NCBI GenBank assembly: GCA_028865545.1
Contig: JAGWJY010000007.1
Coordinates: forward strand, 33,409-97,408
Origin: Alphaproteobacteria bacterium
GTDB taxonomy: Bacteria; Pseudomonadota; Alphaproteobacteria; Micropepsales; Micropepsaceae
DNA length: 64,000 bases
Reading direction: 5' to 3'
Part shown: one piece after another, positions 8,416 through 17,878 of the stretch
How positions within the stretch are numbered: the first letter of the stretch is position 1
How the letters are laid out: every line of letters starts with the position of its first letter
The notes under the pieces: model-generated
What the model saw: only the letters and a program-made list of their open reading frames with translations
Told to the model about the DNA's origin: nothing
The model's database searches: none
Made by a program: the position numbers and the translations under genes

Positions 8416-9416
8416 GGCAGAACGCGAAGTCGTTCGGTGATTTGGGCCATGATGGAGACTGCGATTTCGGCAGGCGTCTTGGCACCGATCGAAAGGCCCA
8501 CGGGACCGTGGATGCGCGCCAGTGCGTCGTCGGAAAATCCGTGGGCCTTCAGGCGCTCGAGCCGCGAAGCATGCGTCCGCTTCGAGCCCAGGGCGCCGAT
8601 GTAGAAAGCCTGGGACGATAGGGCGGCCGACAACGCGGGGTCGTCGAGTTTTGGGTCGTGCGCCAGGGCGATCAGCGCGCTGCGTGCGCCGAGCGGGCGT
8701 TTGGCCAACGCCTCGTCCGGCCATTCGTGAGAGAGCACGACACCGGGAAATCGTGCTTCCGTGGCAAAAGACGTACGCGGGTCCATCACGCGCACATCAT
8801 AGCCGCATTGCGCGGCCATTTTCGTCAGCGGTTGCGCGACATGCACGGCGCCGACGATCACAAGGTCGATCGGCGGATTGAAGACGACAAGCAGCCATGA
8901 CCGGCCATCGACCTCCACACTGGCGCTGCGATCGGTGCGAATGGCCTCCGAAGCGGCGGGATTTAGCGCAGATGTATCGGTCGACGGGTCGATGAGGCGG
9001 TGTTCTCCGGTCGCAAGATCAACGGCGCGTACCAGGGACCGGCGGGCTTGTCTGGCGACGTTCAGCGCCTGGAAGGTGTTCCGTGATGCCGCGCCGTCGA
9101 TCGGTTCGACAAAGATTTCGATGCGTCCGCCACAGGCCAGCCCGACCGACCAGGCCATCTGGTCGGCTACGCCGAATTCCAGTCTGCGCACCTGGCCGTC
9201 TTCCATGGCGGCGCGCGCATGTTCGATCACCGCGCCTTCGACGCAGCCGCCGGATACGGAACCGACAAAAGCGCCGTCGTCGCGCACGGCAATTTGGCTG
9301 CCGGGCTGCCGCGGCGCTGAGCCCCAGGTCTTCATTACCGTGCCGAGCGCCACCTTGCGGCCTTCCGCCAGCCATTGTGCGGCGATACACGGGACATCGT
9401 CCTCATTGGTATTCAC
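8406..9416 (-). CDS. xdhC: XdhC/CoxI-family molybdenum-hydroxylase maturation factor
   Basis: 336 residues from GTG 9416, whose GTGA overlaps the stop of the truncated coxS frame; the frame stays open to 9485 but that stretch lies inside the preceding gene. The N-terminal XdhC domain has [15 protein letters not shown] and [12 protein letters not shown]. The C-terminal Rossmann domain has [10 protein letters not shown] and [14 protein letters not shown]. XdhC proteins bind molybdenum cofactor, protect it during sulfuration and hand it to xanthine-dehydrogenase-family enzymes. The operon is coxG, truncated coxS, xdhC. No catalytic subunit is present in the window, so its client must lie elsewhere or be lost. 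Confidence 0.92.
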   Translation of the reverse strand: MNTNEDDVPCIAAQWLAEGRKVALGTVMKTWGSAPRQPGSQIAVRDDGAFVGSVSGGCVEGAVIEHARAAMEDGQVRRLEFGVADQMAWSVGLACGGRIEIFVEPIDGAASRNTFQALNVARQARRSLVRAVDLATGEHRLIDPSTDTSALNPAASEAIRTDRSASVEVDGRSWLLVVFNPPIDLVIVGAVHVAQPLTKMAAQCGYDVRVMDPRTSFATEARFPGVVLSHEWPDEALAKRPLGARSALIALAHDPKLDDPALSAALSSQAFYIGALGSKRTHASRLERLKAHGFSDDALARIHGPVGLSIGAKTPAEIAVSIMAQITERLRVLPQS

Positions 9417-9601
9417 GCCATGGCCTCCGCCACCGCACGCCCGTTCACGTGCGCGACACACGCACCGCATTGACCGGTGTCGCAACCGATATGCGTGCCG
9501 GTCAGCCTAATCTGTTCGCGCAGAAAATAGACCAGCAGGGTGCGATCTTCCGTCTCCGCGGAGACCTTCACGCCGTTCACGATCATGCTCAACGCGGTCA
9601 T
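9413..9601 (-). pseudogene. truncated CoxS/XdhS-type [2Fe-2S] small subunit
   Basis: 62 codons from ATG 9601 (GGAG just upstream), ending in a TGA that overlaps the xdhC start. The sequence is the N-terminal plant-ferredoxin-like half of a Mo-hydroxylase small subunit: [19 protein letters not shown], then [18 protein letters not shown]. Family members run to about 150-170 residues, carry a fourth cysteine soon after this point and then a second four-helix [2Fe-2S] domain. Here the protein stops at RAVAEAMA, so the fourth ligand and the second domain are missing. No other frame continues the homology. A deletion remnant is the simplest reading; a functional single-domain protein is possible but would need another ligand. 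Confidence 0.75.
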
Positions 9602-9662
9602 CTGCGTCTCCGGGGGCAGCGGCGAGTGTTGGCGGTGCCGCACAGGCGGGTCAAGCCGGCGA

Positions 9663-10265
9663 TCAGGTCAAGACGCCAAAAACAAACAGCAGGATCGCGA
9701 CGATAGCGATGAGGCCGGCAACCCAGATTCTTGGAGGTAGACCTTCGCGCGGCGATGGTTCGGTCACGACCATATTTCCCGCGTCCTGCTGCGCATCGCC
9801 TTTCGGCCCGGCGGCACCGGTTTTACGTCGCGTGAGCGCCGCGGCGAAGCGTCCAAAAAAGTCGTCGGCGATTTGCCGGACTGCACCGTCGATCAGTCTT
9901 TGGCCAACCTGCGCAAGCTTACCGCCGACGGAGGCCTTCGCGGTGTAGGTCAGGATCGTGCCGTCGCCGTCGGGGGTAAGGACGACTTCGGCCGAACCTT
10001 TGGCAAAGCCGGCCGCACCTCCGTGACCTTCGCCGCGGATCACACACCGCCGCGGCGGGTCTAGGTCTGTCAGCGACACCACCCCTTTGAAGCTTGCTTT
10101 CATCGGACCGATTGTCAGGGTGGCGGTGGCGAGGAATTCGGTAGGGCTGGTCTTCTCCACGGCCTCGCAGCCGGGGATACAGTCCTGAAGGGTTGCAGCG
10201 TCGTTGAGGGCGTCCCAAACCTCGCCTGGCGCTGCGGGAATGACATATCTGCCAGTCAATTCCAT
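9663..10265 (-). CDS. coxG: CoxG-family SRPBCC membrane-anchored protein
   Basis: 200 residues. Residues 1-150 follow the CoxG (carbon monoxide dehydrogenase subunit G) SRPBCC fold: [30 protein letters not shown] and a GPMKASFKG strand. A charged linker leads to a C-terminal transmembrane anchor at about residues 180-198. CoxG recruits CO dehydrogenase to the membrane in Oligotropha; homologues accompany other Mo-hydroxylases. It heads the coxG, coxS remnant, xdhC unit and is divergent from the cold-shock gene. Confidence 0.88.
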   Translation of the reverse strand: MELTGRYVIPAAPGEVWDALNDAATLQDCIPGCEAVEKTSPTEFLATATLTIGPMKASFKGVVSLTDLDPPRRCVIRGEGHGGAAGFAKGSAEVVLTPDGDGTILTYTAKASVGGKLAQVGQRLIDGAVRQIADDFFGRFAAALTRRKTGAAGPKGDAQQDAGNMVVTEPSPREGLPPRIWVAGLIAIVAILLFVFGVLT

Positions 10266-10385
10266 ATATTACACCTTGCGCAGGCGGTTGTCGGCCACGC
10301 CACCTGAGATTGAATTATCAAGACAAATCCGCGACACTCCGACTTCACGAAGAACGGCAACTGTGTTAACCTTATTTTTACCATC

Positions 10386-10937
10386 ATGAGTACGGGGACG
10401 GGGATGGATACAGGCGTCATGGCTTCCCTGCCAGGGGAAGCTGCACAGGAAGTTATCGGTCAGATCAAGTGGTTCGATCTCACCAAAGGTTATGGGTTCA
10501 TCAAGCCGGCAAGTGGCGTGCAGGGAGATATTCTCCTGCATCAGACATGCGTGCGCCAGTCAGGCTTCAAAGCGGCCTACGAAGGCGCGCGGGTGGTTTG
10601 TGAGGCTGTGCAGGGTCCAAAGGGTCTGCAGGCGCGTCGGCTGATCTCGCTCGACAACTCGACCGCCCAGCCCAGCGAAGCGGTGGCTCAGCGTGCCGCG
10701 CGCTTCTCGGCCGAGCCGCGGGGGCCGGCATTTGACGCAACGGTGAAGTGGTTTAATCGCGGCAAGGGCTACGGCTTCGTGTCGCGCGGCCCAGACACAC
10801 CGGACGTCTTTGTCCACATGGAGACCCTGCGGCGTAGCGGTATCCGCGAACTCCGGCAGGGGCAGCGCGTCAGAGTACGGGCAGGCGACGGCCCGAAGGG
10901 CGAACTCGCAGCCGAAATCGTGGTGCTGGACGCCTGA
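10386..10937 (+). CDS. cold-shock protein with two CSD domains
   Basis: 183 residues from ATG 10386; in-frame ATG codons at 10404 and 10419 are alternative starts. Two cold-shock domains are visible: residues about 22-88 with KGYGFIKP and ILLHQT, and about 115-182 with KGYGFVSR and VFVHME, both carrying RNP1/RNP2-like nucleic-acid-binding motifs. Twin-CSD proteins are typical of alphaproteobacteria, where some respond to stationary phase or cold. It binds single-stranded RNA or DNA in the cytoplasm. The DUF192 lipoprotein gene follows 61 bases later and may be co-transcribed. Confidence 0.93.
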   Translation: MSTGTGMDTGVMASLPGEAAQEVIGQIKWFDLTKGYGFIKPASGVQGDILLHQTCVRQSGFKAAYEGARVVCEAVQGPKGLQARRLISLDNSTAQPSEAVAQRAARFSAEPRGPAFDATVKWFNRGKGYGFVSRGPDTPDVFVHMETLRRSGIRELRQGQRVRVRAGDGPKGELAAEIVVLDA

Positions 10938-10998
10938 AGGCAGTTGTCGTACTTCACGTGCCACTTCGCCGCCGTGGCGAGGCCCGGCAGAGTGTCGC

Positions 10999-11463
10999 AT
11001 GCGTCCATATCTCATCGCCCTTTTTTCCGTTGTTCTGCTCACCGCCTGTACGCCCGAAGAGCCGGCGGCGCGGACCTTGCCGACGGCCAAGGTGGTCATC
11101 GATACCCAGCAGGGGCCTGTCGCCTTCACCGTGGAGGTAGCTTCAGATCCGGCCTCGCAGGAACACGGCCTAATGTTCCGCAAGACGCTGGCGCCGAACG
11201 CCGGCATGCTGTTCGACTTCCACAAGGCGGGACCCGTCGTCTTCTGGATGAAAAACACGCCGCTTTCCCTTGATATGCTGTTCATAAAGGCGGACGGCAC
11301 CATCTCCACAATCGCCGCCAATGCGGTTCCCTACAGCGAGGATCAGATACCCTCCAGCGAGCCGGTGCGCGCCGTTCTGGAGATCAATGGCGGCCGTGCC
11401 TATGCCCTTAATATCCAGCAAGGCGACAAGGTCCACGCCGCCATTTTCGGCAACGGACCGTAA
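10999..11463 (+). CDS. DUF192 lipoprotein
   Basis: 154 residues from ATG 10999. Residues 1-17 form a lipoprotein signal ending in the lipobox LLTAC, so the protein is probably membrane-anchored in the periplasm. The rest matches DUF192: EVASDPASQEHGLMFRKTL, MLFDFHKAGPVVFWMKNTPLSLDMLFI and ALEI-like VLEINGG near the end. The family folds as a small beta structure of unknown biochemical role. The order cold-shock gene, DUF192, tRNA-Pro, NDUFS4-like is familiar from alphaproteobacterial genomes. Confidence 0.9.
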   Translation: MRPYLIALFSVVLLTACTPEEPAARTLPTAKVVIDTQQGPVAFTVEVASDPASQEHGLMFRKTLAPNAGMLFDFHKAGPVVFWMKNTPLSLDMLFIKADGTISTIAANAVPYSEDQIPSSEPVRAVLEINGGRAYALNIQQGDKVHAAIFGNGP

Positions 11464-11551
11464 GTGCTTAACGGGATTTCTAAATAGGGATGGGTTGAAG
11501 ATACGCCTCGCTTTCGTGTACGGGCTTGCCCGAGGTTTGGAACGGTTTTGA

Positions 11552-11628
11552 CGGGGCGTGGCGCAGCCTGGTAGCGCATCTGCTTTGGGAGCAGAGGGTC
11601 GTGTGTTCGAATCACACCGCCCCGACCA
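11552..11628 (+). tRNA. tRNA-Pro (anticodon TGG)
   Basis: The acceptor stem CGGGGCG pairs with CGCCCCG and a templated CCA closes the gene at 11628. The anticodon stem TCTGC/GCAGA encloses the loop TTTGGGA, giving TGG. The T-loop is TTCGAAT. Length is 77 bases including CCA. Confidence 0.97.
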
Positions 11629-11655
11629 ACCTGTTCCGGTTTGAAGGAGAGAACA

Positions 11656-11961
11656 TTGCGCGCGCGCATTTATCAGCCGGCCAAGAACGCCATGCAATCC
11701 GGCAAGGCCCGCACCAAGGCGTGGACGCTCGAATACGAGCCGGTCAGCCCACGCCGCATAGATCCCCTGATGGGCTGGACAAGTTCGAGCGATATGCTGT
11801 CGCAGGTGCAGCTCGAATTCGACAGCAAGGAAGAGGCGGTCGCTTATGCCGAAAAGCACGGCATCGCCTTTGACCTGTTCGAGCCCCACAGACCAACGCC
11901 CAAGCCAAAGGCCTATGCGGACAACTTCCGATACGACAGGAAGGTACCCTGGTCTCATTGA
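11656..11961 (+). CDS. NDUFS4-like complex I accessory subunit
   Basis: 101 residues if translation starts at TTG 11656, which is favoured because AAGGAGAG lies just upstream and because family members open with a short RARIYQPAK-type sequence. A TTG at 11641 is also in frame but has no ribosome-binding site. The body (QSGKARTKAWTLEYE, MGWTSSSDMLSQVQLEF, EEAVAYAEKHG, YADNFRYDRKVPWSH) is the ETC complex I conserved region (NDUFS4/AQDQ family). It is expected to be a peripheral subunit of NADH:quinone oxidoreductase at the inner membrane. It stands outside any nuo operon, as is usual in alphaproteobacteria. Confidence 0.9.
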   Translation: MRARIYQPAKNAMQSGKARTKAWTLEYEPVSPRRIDPLMGWTSSSDMLSQVQLEFDSKEEAVAYAEKHGIAFDLFEPHRPTPKPKAYADNFRYDRKVPWSH

Positions 11962-12028
11962 ACCGGACGTCAGAAACCGGGAGTAGTGCTATTCTGACGG
12001 CCGAACTCTGTGTTTCGCGTTTTGCCGA

Positions 12029-12105
12029 GACCCCGTAGCTCAACCGGATAGAGCACTTGCCTTCTAAGCAAGGGGTTGCGTGTTCGAGTCACGCCGGGGT
12101 CGCCA
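12029..12105 (+). tRNA. tRNA-Arg (anticodon TCT)
   Basis: GACCCCG pairs with CGGGGTC at the acceptor and CCA is encoded. The anticodon stem CTTGC/GCAAG holds the loop CTTCTAA, giving TCT. The D-arm GCTC/GAGC and T-loop TTCGAGT are canonical. Length is 77 bases. Confidence 0.97.
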
Positions 12106-12217
12106 GTATTCGCCTGCACAGGCGGCTGGCCCAAACGCGGTACAATTGCAAGGTTGACGCCGGTAGCCGGTCCGGCTCAAAACCCCGACCCACAAACACT
12201 GGTCTGGGGCGGTGTTC

Positions 12218-13522
12218 ATGAAGATCGTTGGCGGTACTTGGTCGAACTGGTCGGGCGGCGTTTCCTGCAAGCCGCGCGAGATCGTCGCGCCGAAAGATGA
12301 GGTCGAACTCGCGGTTGCGGTACGCAAGGCCGAAGGTCGCGTCCGCGTTCCGGGTTCGGGGCATTCGTTCACGCCGCTCAATGCGACCGATGGCACGCTG
12401 GTCGATCTTTCCGCCTTCAACGGCCTCAAGGGCTGCGACCCCGAACGCCAGCTGGCGACGGTTGCCGCCGCGACGCCGTTGTGGGGTATGGGTTCGCTTC
12501 TGCATCCTCTGGGATTTGCCCTCAAGAATATGGGCGACATAGACCGGCAGACGCTGGGCGGCGTAGTGGGGACGGGTACACACGGCACCGGCCGTACACT
12601 GGGCAGCTTCTCGGCCGATGTCGCCAGCTTTCGTCTGTTGCTGGCGAACGGCGAAATTATTCACTGCTCGCCCGAAGAGAACGCGGAGATCTACGCCGCA
12701 GGTCGGACTTCCATGGGCATGCTGGGAGTCATGACTGAGATCGAAATGAACGTTCGTCCAGCCTATAAGCTGGTGGAGAAGCATTTCATCCATCCGATCG
12801 ATGAATTGTTCCGCCAGCTGAACGGCCTGGTCGAGGCCAACCGCCACTTCGAGTTCTTTTGGTTTCCCTACGCGGACGCGGCAGTGTGCAAGTCGCTCAA
12901 CGAGACCGACGCCAATGCGCCGATGCGACACAGCGCGAAGACGCTGCAGGCGCGCGGCGAGCATAGGACTGCTGACGAATACGCTTTTGCCGCCATAAAC
13001 GAGGTTCTGCCTTACATGCCGTTTATGCTCGGGCCTGTGCATCGACTCTTTTCCAGCTTGATGCCAGGCAAGGAGCGAGTACGCTGGAGCCACGAGATAT
13101 TTCCCAGCCCGCGCACCGTGCGCTTCAATGAAATGGAATATGCGGTGCCCTACGAGAATGGGCCGGATATCCTGCGCGAAATCGTCGAGATGATCCGCAA
13201 GCGGCGGATAAATACGGGTTTTCCGATAGAATACCGCACGGTCGCCGCGGACGACGTCTGGCTCAGCCCATTCTATGGCCGCGAAAGCGCCACGATTGCC
13301 GTCCATCAATACCACCGGGTCGATACGACGGAACTGTTCGAGGCGTGCGAGGCTATCTTCAAGCGTTATGGCGGCCGGCCGCATTGGGGCAAACGCCATA
13401 CGCGCTCGGCGGCGGAAGTTGCAGAACTTTATCCGAAGTGCGAGCCGTTCCGCGTGTTACGAAGGAAACTCGATCCCGAAGGAAAGTTCCTGAACGATCA
13501 TCTGCGTGGCATATTCCAATAA
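12218..13522 (+). CDS. FAD-linked sugar-1,4-lactone oxidase (ALO/GULO family)
   Basis: 434 residues from ATG 12218, with GGGGCGG upstream; GTG 12212 is in frame and possible. The N-terminal FAD domain has RVPGSGHSFTPL, in which the His is the site of covalent flavin attachment in this family, and TLGGVVGTGTHGTG. The C-terminal ALO domain ends with RPHWGKRHT, the hallmark HWGK. Family members oxidise D-arabinono-, L-gulono- or L-galactono-1,4-lactone, or sugar alcohols. There is no signal peptide, so it is probably cytoplasmic. Substrate cannot be set from sequence; no lactonase or sugar dehydrogenase is adjacent. Confidence 0.9.
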   Translation: MKIVGGTWSNWSGGVSCKPREIVAPKDEVELAVAVRKAEGRVRVPGSGHSFTPLNATDGTLVDLSAFNGLKGCDPERQLATVAAATPLWGMGSLLHPLGFALKNMGDIDRQTLGGVVGTGTHGTGRTLGSFSADVASFRLLLANGEIIHCSPEENAEIYAAGRTSMGMLGVMTEIEMNVRPAYKLVEKHFIHPIDELFRQLNGLVEANRHFEFFWFPYADAAVCKSLNETDANAPMRHSAKTLQARGEHRTADEYAFAAINEVLPYMPFMLGPVHRLFSSLMPGKERVRWSHEIFPSPRTVRFNEMEYAVPYENGPDILREIVEMIRKRRINTGFPIEYRTVAADDVWLSPFYGRESATIAVHQYHRVDTTELFEACEAIFKRYGGRPHWGKRHTRSAAEVAELYPKCEPFRVLRRKLDPEGKFLNDHLRGIFQ

Positions 13523-13546
13523 GGGCGTTCTTGGGGAGTGCTCATC

Positions 13547-13759
13547 ATGCGCAGGTCGCCAAAACACTATGTCATTAGCGCAATCATTTTCGGCACAATC
13601 GGTGTTCTGACGGCGGAGACCGGAACCTTGCTGGGCGGGCTTGTCGGCATCGGTGTCGGGCTGCTCGTCGTGCTGTTCTGGCATTCCTATCCGCGCGTCG
13701 GTTACGCCGAGAAGAAGATAGAGGCACCGCGTTGCACGGATCGCCGGTTTGGTTCGTAG
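13547..13759 (+). CDS. small two-helix membrane protein
   Basis: 70 residues from ATG 13547, preceded by GGGGAG about 10 bases upstream; GTG 13538 is in frame but less favoured. Two hydrophobic segments (about residues 8-22 and 28-46) are joined by a short polar turn, and the C-terminus is polar and basic. No family is recognised. It follows the lactone oxidase by 24 bases and may be co-transcribed with it. Confidence 0.55.
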   Translation: MRRSPKHYVISAIIFGTIGVLTAETGTLLGGLVGIGVGLLVVLFWHSYPRVGYAEKKIEAPRCTDRRFGS

Positions 13760-13872
13760 GCTTCCGCAGCGTCTGGTTTTGCTGGCTGGGCGCCGGCCAT
13801 TCTTGCCAAGGTGGCGGTGAAGCGTAGACAATTCCAGCGACTTAGCCGTCGTACGAGATCAAAGAGGAAACA

Positions 13873-14283
13873 ATGAATACCAAAGCGCTTCGTGTCGCAG
13901 CCTTTGTGTTTGCCTGTATGGTTTCGGCCGCACTGCCGGCGGGCGCGCAAACGCAGAGTTCGTCGTTCACGGTCTTCTTCGACTACAAGATGGTCAATCT
14001 GACCTTGGCGGCCGACGACGTCGCGAAAATGGCCGCAACAAGCGACGCCGCAAAAAGCGCGACGGAGGTCGACATCGTTGGCCATACCGACACATCGGAA
14101 AGCCCGGCGATGAAGATCTCGGCACTCCGCGCGAAAAGCGTGGCGCGGGAATTACGCCGCTTCGGATTGTCCAAATCCGTCCACGTCGTCATGAAAGGCG
14201 TTGGCGCCAAGGAACTCATGACGCCGACCGGGCCGCGCGTCCGCGAGCCGATGAATCGCTACGTGACGATCACGTTCCACTGA
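13873..14283 (+). CDS. periplasmic OmpA-like domain protein
   Basis: 136 residues from ATG 13873 with AAAGAGG upstream. A signal peptide ends at about residue 25 (PAGAQ). The remainder is a stand-alone OmpA C-terminal-like domain: FTVFFDYK, VDIVGHTDTSES, ISALRAKSVARELRRFGL and REPMNRYVTITF. These domains bind peptidoglycan. There is no barrel or lipobox, so this is a soluble periplasmic form. Its role is otherwise unknown. Confidence 0.87.
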   Translation: MNTKALRVAAFVFACMVSAALPAGAQTQSSSFTVFFDYKMVNLTLAADDVAKMAATSDAAKSATEVDIVGHTDTSESPAMKISALRAKSVARELRRFGLSKSVHVVMKGVGAKELMTPTGPRVREPMNRYVTITFH

Positions 14284-14289
14284 TATCGG

Positions 14290-14631
14290 TCAACCAAGTT
14301 TTCGGAAGAAGCAACTCGGCGCGCCGGTGTGGCAGGCCGGCCCGAGCTGGTCGACTTTCAACAGCAGCGTATCGCCATCACAGTCGATCCAGGCTTCCAC
14401 CAGCCGCTGCACGTTGCCCGAGCTCTCGCCCTTGCGCCACACTTCGGCGCGTGAGCGCGACCAGTAGGTGACATGCCCCGTGGACAACGTTTCTTCCAGT
14501 GTATGGCGGTTCATCCATGCCAGCATCAGCACTGCGCCGGTGGTGTGGCTCTGGGCGATGACGGGTACGAGCCCATCGCTGTTGAACTTCACGGCGTGAA
14601 GAAAGGCATCGCGCGAGATGACATCGGTCAT
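14290..14631 (-). CDS. hisI: phosphoribosyl-AMP cyclohydrolase
   Basis: 113 residues. Characteristic motifs are [40 protein letters not shown] with the metal-binding aspartates and cysteine, and [12 protein letters not shown] with the remaining metal-binding cysteines. HisI opens the purine ring of phosphoribosyl-AMP in histidine synthesis. It is a monofunctional cyclohydrolase without the HisE domain. Its start overlaps the end of metC by 4 bases, an operon outside the usual his cluster. Confidence 0.96.
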   Translation of the reverse strand: MTDVISRDAFLHAVKFNSDGLVPVIAQSHTTGAVLMLAWMNRHTLEETLSTGHVTYWSRSRAEVWRKGESSGNVQRLVEAWIDCDGDTLLLKVDQLGPACHTGAPSCFFRKLG

Positions 14632-15788
14632 GACGATCTCAGTCTGGCAAGGCCGTCTTCCAGGTCGGCCAGCAGGTCGTCTGGGTCCTCAAGCCCCGCA
14701 TGAACACGGATTACCGGACCAGCCGCGTTGAATTTGCAGGCCGTGCGTTCGAATTCGGACGGAATGATGAGGCTCTCATAGCCGCCCCATGACCAGCCGA
14801 TGCCGAAGTGGCGCATGCCGTCGATCATCGCGGTCACGGCCTTGTCGCTGAATGGTTTCAACACGACGCCAAACAGCCCGCAAGCGCCCAGGAAGTCGCG
14901 CTTCCAGAGGGCGTGACCGGGATCAGTCTCCAGGGCAGGGTAGAGTACGCGTGAAACTTCCGGCCGACCGCTCAACCACCGCGTCAGGCGTAGCGCCGTC
15001 TCCTGATGGCGCTTCAACCGCACCGGCAGCGTGCGCAATCCCCGCAGGGCAAGGAAACAATCGTCGCCGCCGACATAAAGTCCGAGCTCGCCCACGAAAT
15101 CGGAAAGACGTTTGGCGTGCTTTTCGTTGGCGCTGATCGTTCCCATCATCACGTCGGAATGGCCGCAGATGTATTTCGTCGCCGCGTGAATGGACAGATC
15201 AACGCCGCGCTTCAGCGCCGGAAAGAAGATCGGCGTGCCCCAGGTATTGTCCATCAGCACGGAAGCATCTCGCGCATGCGCCGCCTCGGCGATGGCCGGA
15301 ACGTCTTGGATTTCAAAGGTCAACGAACCAGGGCTTTCGCAATACACCGCCCGTGTGTTGGCTTGAAATAAAGAGGTGATGTCCGCGCCGATCGACGGGT
15401 CGTAATAGGTGGTTTCGACGCCGAAGCGCTTCAGAACCGTGTCACAGAAGTGCCGTGTCGGTCCGTAACAGCTGTCAACCATCAGCAGATGATCGCCGGC
15501 GCGACAGACGGACATGATGGCGGTGGCGATGGCGTTCAGGCCGGAGGGCAGGCTGACGGTGCGCGCGGCGCCTTCCAGCGTGCTGATGGCGTCCTCGAAG
15601 CTGCGCGTGGTCGGCGTGCCGCGTCGGCCGTAGACGTAGGGCGCGTTCCCCGATTTCAGCGACGCGACATTTGGCAGCAGAATGGTCGAGGTGCGGTAGA
15701 CCGGCGTGTTGACGGTGCCGAAATGCTCTTCGCTCATCCGTCCGACGGAAATCGCAATGGTTTCCGGTTTTTCACTGTCGCTGGTCAC
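14628..15788 (-). CDS. metC: cystathionine beta-lyase
   Basis: 386 residues from GTG 15788. It is a Cys/Met-metabolism PLP enzyme with [23 protein letters not shown], the PLP-lysine Lys205 in [14 protein letters not shown], and the C-terminal [13 protein letters not shown] typical of beta-lyases. It cleaves cystathionine to homocysteine, ammonia and pyruvate. A gamma-lyase or gamma-synthase reading is less likely given the SWGGYESL motif. It overlaps hisI and sits downstream of the peptide transporter and the cysteine genes, suggesting sulfur amino-acid context. Confidence 0.93.
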   Translation of the reverse strand: MTSDSEKPETIAISVGRMSEEHFGTVNTPVYRTSTILLPNVASLKSGNAPYVYGRRGTPTTRSFEDAISTLEGAARTVSLPSGLNAIATAIMSVCRAGDHLLMVDSCYGPTRHFCDTVLKRFGVETTYYDPSIGADITSLFQANTRAVYCESPGSLTFEIQDVPAIAEAAHARDASVLMDNTWGTPIFFPALKRGVDLSIHAATKYICGHSDVMMGTISANEKHAKRLSDFVGELGLYVGGDDCFLALRGLRTLPVRLKRHQETALRLTRWLSGRPEVSRVLYPALETDPGHALWKRDFLGACGLFGVVLKPFSDKAVTAMIDGMRHFGIGWSWGGYESLIIPSEFERTACKFNAAGPVIRVHAGLEDPDDLLADLEDGLARLRSS

Positions 15789-15872
15789 GTCTCTACCTTC
15801 ATAGTTCCATCCCTCGCGTTATTGATCGCGTGGCAAGAAATGACAAGCACGCCGAGTGCAATGCCGGTCTGC

Positions 15873-17291
15873 TTATGGCTCGGCCAACGGGGCCATTACC
15901 GTCCCATTCGTTCGGGTTTCCAGGATTTTCCGGAGCGGGAAGTTGAACAGCCAGAACACCACGCCGGGAACGGCACTAACCGCCGCGCAGAGCAGGAAAA
16001 AGTGCTCGTTCGACATGCGGCTGAAATAAGAGCCGATATAGCCCTGCAACTGGTTGCCGGTGAAGCTGGTCATCAGCCAGACGCCCATCATCATCGACAT
16101 AATCTGCGGCGGCGCCACGCGCGCCGTCAGCGCCAATCCGATCGGCGAAAAATAGAGTTCGCCCATGGTGAGGACGGCGAAGAACAGCAAAAGCCAGAGC
16201 CAACTTACCTGTCCGTGCGGCCCGGTGAAGTGAACGGCCGCGATCATCACCAGATAGGAAGCTCCCAGCATGAAGTTGCCGAGCGCCATCTTGGTCAGCA
16301 CGCTCGGCTCCTTGTTACGCTTCGCCTGCCATGCCCAGATGGTCACCACCAGCGGCGTGAAGAGCATGATGAAGCCGGGGTTGAAGGACTGGAACCAGGT
16401 GTAAGGGATTTCCCAATTGATAATGCCCGGAATGAGGCGACGATCGGTGAGATCCTGTGCAAAAATCGCGATGGTGTTGCCTTGCTGTTCATACGCCGCC
16501 CAGAACAGGCTGCCGGGAATGAATAACAGGAAGAGCGCAAGCGTTGCCTTCCAGTCTTGGAGCGTCATGGGTGTCTTTACTTCGGTCTTCTTCTTGATAC
16601 GCCCGGCACGGTCGTGAGGCAGCGCGCGCAGCGCGATCAGATAGGAGATCGTGCCGATCACCATGCCGGCCCCGGCTGCGAAGTAGCCCCAATGGTAGCC
16701 ATAGGCTTCACCCAGGGAGCCGCAGATCAGCGGCGAAAAGAAAGCGCCCAGGTTGATGCCGACGTAGAAGATCGAAAAGGCGCGGTCGATGCGGCTGTCG
16801 CCCGGCTTATAGAGATTGCCGACCTGGGTGGAGATGTTCGGTTTGAAGAAGCCGTTGCCGATGATGAGTAGGAACAGGCCGAGGAAAAAGAGCTGCGGCG
16901 CCATCAGCGTGAACTCGCCAATGGACATGATGATAGCACCAACGACGACGCTGTGGCGCTGTCCCAACCACCGGTCGGCTATGAAGCCGCCGATGATCGG
17001 CGTCAGATAAACAAAAGAGGTGTAGTTGCCGTAGATGATGGAAGAGAGCGGCTGGGGCGCCAGCGGTTGACCGCCGTTGTAGATCAGCTCGAAGAAATGC
17101 TTCAGGGCGTGATAGCCGATGACGGTTTCGGCGGTGGGCTGCAGCAGCAGATAGTTGGTCAGCGTGTAGATCAGGATGGCGCGCATCCCGTAGTAGGAAA
17201 AGCGCTCCCACATCTCGGTGGTGAACAGGTAGCTCAGCCCGATGGGGTGCCCGAATAAGGTTCGCTCTTTGGTCGCACCGTTCGCCGCCAT
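15873..17291 (-). CDS. POT-family proton:oligopeptide symporter
   Basis: 472 residues from ATG 17291. The N-terminal TTEMWERFSYYGMRAIL carries the ExxER-type motif of proton-coupled peptide transporters, followed by GGFIADRWLGQR and the family signature around NLGAFFSPLICGSLGE. Twelve or more hydrophobic segments are visible. It imports di- and tripeptides across the inner membrane using the proton gradient. It lies between the GNAT gene and metC on the same strand with short gaps. Confidence 0.93.
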   Translation of the reverse strand: MAANGATKERTLFGHPIGLSYLFTTEMWERFSYYGMRAILIYTLTNYLLLQPTAETVIGYHALKHFFELIYNGGQPLAPQPLSSIIYGNYTSFVYLTPIIGGFIADRWLGQRHSVVVGAIIMSIGEFTLMAPQLFFLGLFLLIIGNGFFKPNISTQVGNLYKPGDSRIDRAFSIFYVGINLGAFFSPLICGSLGEAYGYHWGYFAAGAGMVIGTISYLIALRALPHDRAGRIKKKTEVKTPMTLQDWKATLALFLLFIPGSLFWAAYEQQGNTIAIFAQDLTDRRLIPGIINWEIPYTWFQSFNPGFIMLFTPLVVTIWAWQAKRNKEPSVLTKMALGNFMLGASYLVMIAAVHFTGPHGQVSWLWLLLFFAVLTMGELYFSPIGLALTARVAPPQIMSMMMGVWLMTSFTGNQLQGYIGSYFSRMSNEHFFLLCAAVSAVPGVVFWLFNFPLRKILETRTNGTVMAPLAEP

Positions 17292-17342
17292 GCTTGCTTC
17301 CCCGCTAGTTTCCCGGGGCGCAGTGTTGCTTGGAAAATCAGC

Positions 17343-17873
17343 TCAAGGCAACTCGACGCTGCGGTCTTCGCGGGAATAGGCCCTGAAACCCATGCGCTGA
17401 TAGAGGGCGAGGGCGCGGGGATGATCCAGCGTGCACGTGTTGACCAGAAGCGTCGTAATGGGCTTGGCCCATGCGTTCGCCACAGCATGGTAGAGAAAGA
17501 AATATCCGAGTCGTTTACCGACGAATTCCGGCATTAATCCGAAATAGGCGATCAATCCTGTGTGAGCATCGCGAAAGTCGAGCTCGGCCATGCCTGCCGG
17601 GCAGCCGTTCACATAAAGAACGTAAAGCTCAACCTGTGGATGACAGATGATCGCTGACAGACTCGCATCGTCCATCTTGACCCGGTCGACCCAATAGTAG
17701 TCGTGACCGATCGTCTCATAGAGATAACGGTAAAAGTGTACTGCCGGATTCTCAGCTCGGAGAATCGCAACCTTCCCTTTGGGCGACATCGGCGGAAAGG
17801 CCGGCGGTTTGGCCTTCATCTCCAGGAAGGTCACCGTCATCGGAATGTTTCTGCGCTGTCCGATCCCCGTCAT
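17343..17873 (-). CDS. GNAT-family acetyltransferase
   Basis: 176 residues from ATG 17873, six bases after the sseA stop; ATG 17840 is an alternative start. The GNAT core is visible: LYVLYVNGCPAGMAELDF, then GLMPEFVGKRLGYFFLYHAV (acetyl-CoA-binding motif A in divergent form), and NTCTLDHPRALALYQRMGFRAY. The acceptor substrate is unknown. It is the third gene of the cysK, sseA, GNAT run. Confidence 0.85.
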   Translation of the reverse strand: MTGIGQRRNIPMTVTFLEMKAKPPAFPPMSPKGKVAILRAENPAVHFYRYLYETIGHDYYWVDRVKMDDASLSAIICHPQVELYVLYVNGCPAGMAELDFRDAHTGLIAYFGLMPEFVGKRLGYFFLYHAVANAWAKPITTLLVNTCTLDHPRALALYQRMGFRAYSREDRSVELP

Positions 17874-17878
17874 CGTCG

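Noticed and set aside
7447..8724. 425-codon frame antisense to the EF-hand gene
   Set aside because: Composition is a shadow of the GC-rich coding strand; the sense frame has a signal peptide, EF-hand loops and a good ribosome-binding site.
12089..13399. 436-codon frame antisense to the lactone oxidase gene
   Set aside because: No recognisable domain, and it runs across tRNA-Arg; the sense strand encodes an intact FAD enzyme.
15789..15872. SAM-type riboswitch before metC
   Set aside because: The gap is only 84 bases and I see none of the conserved riboswitch cores.
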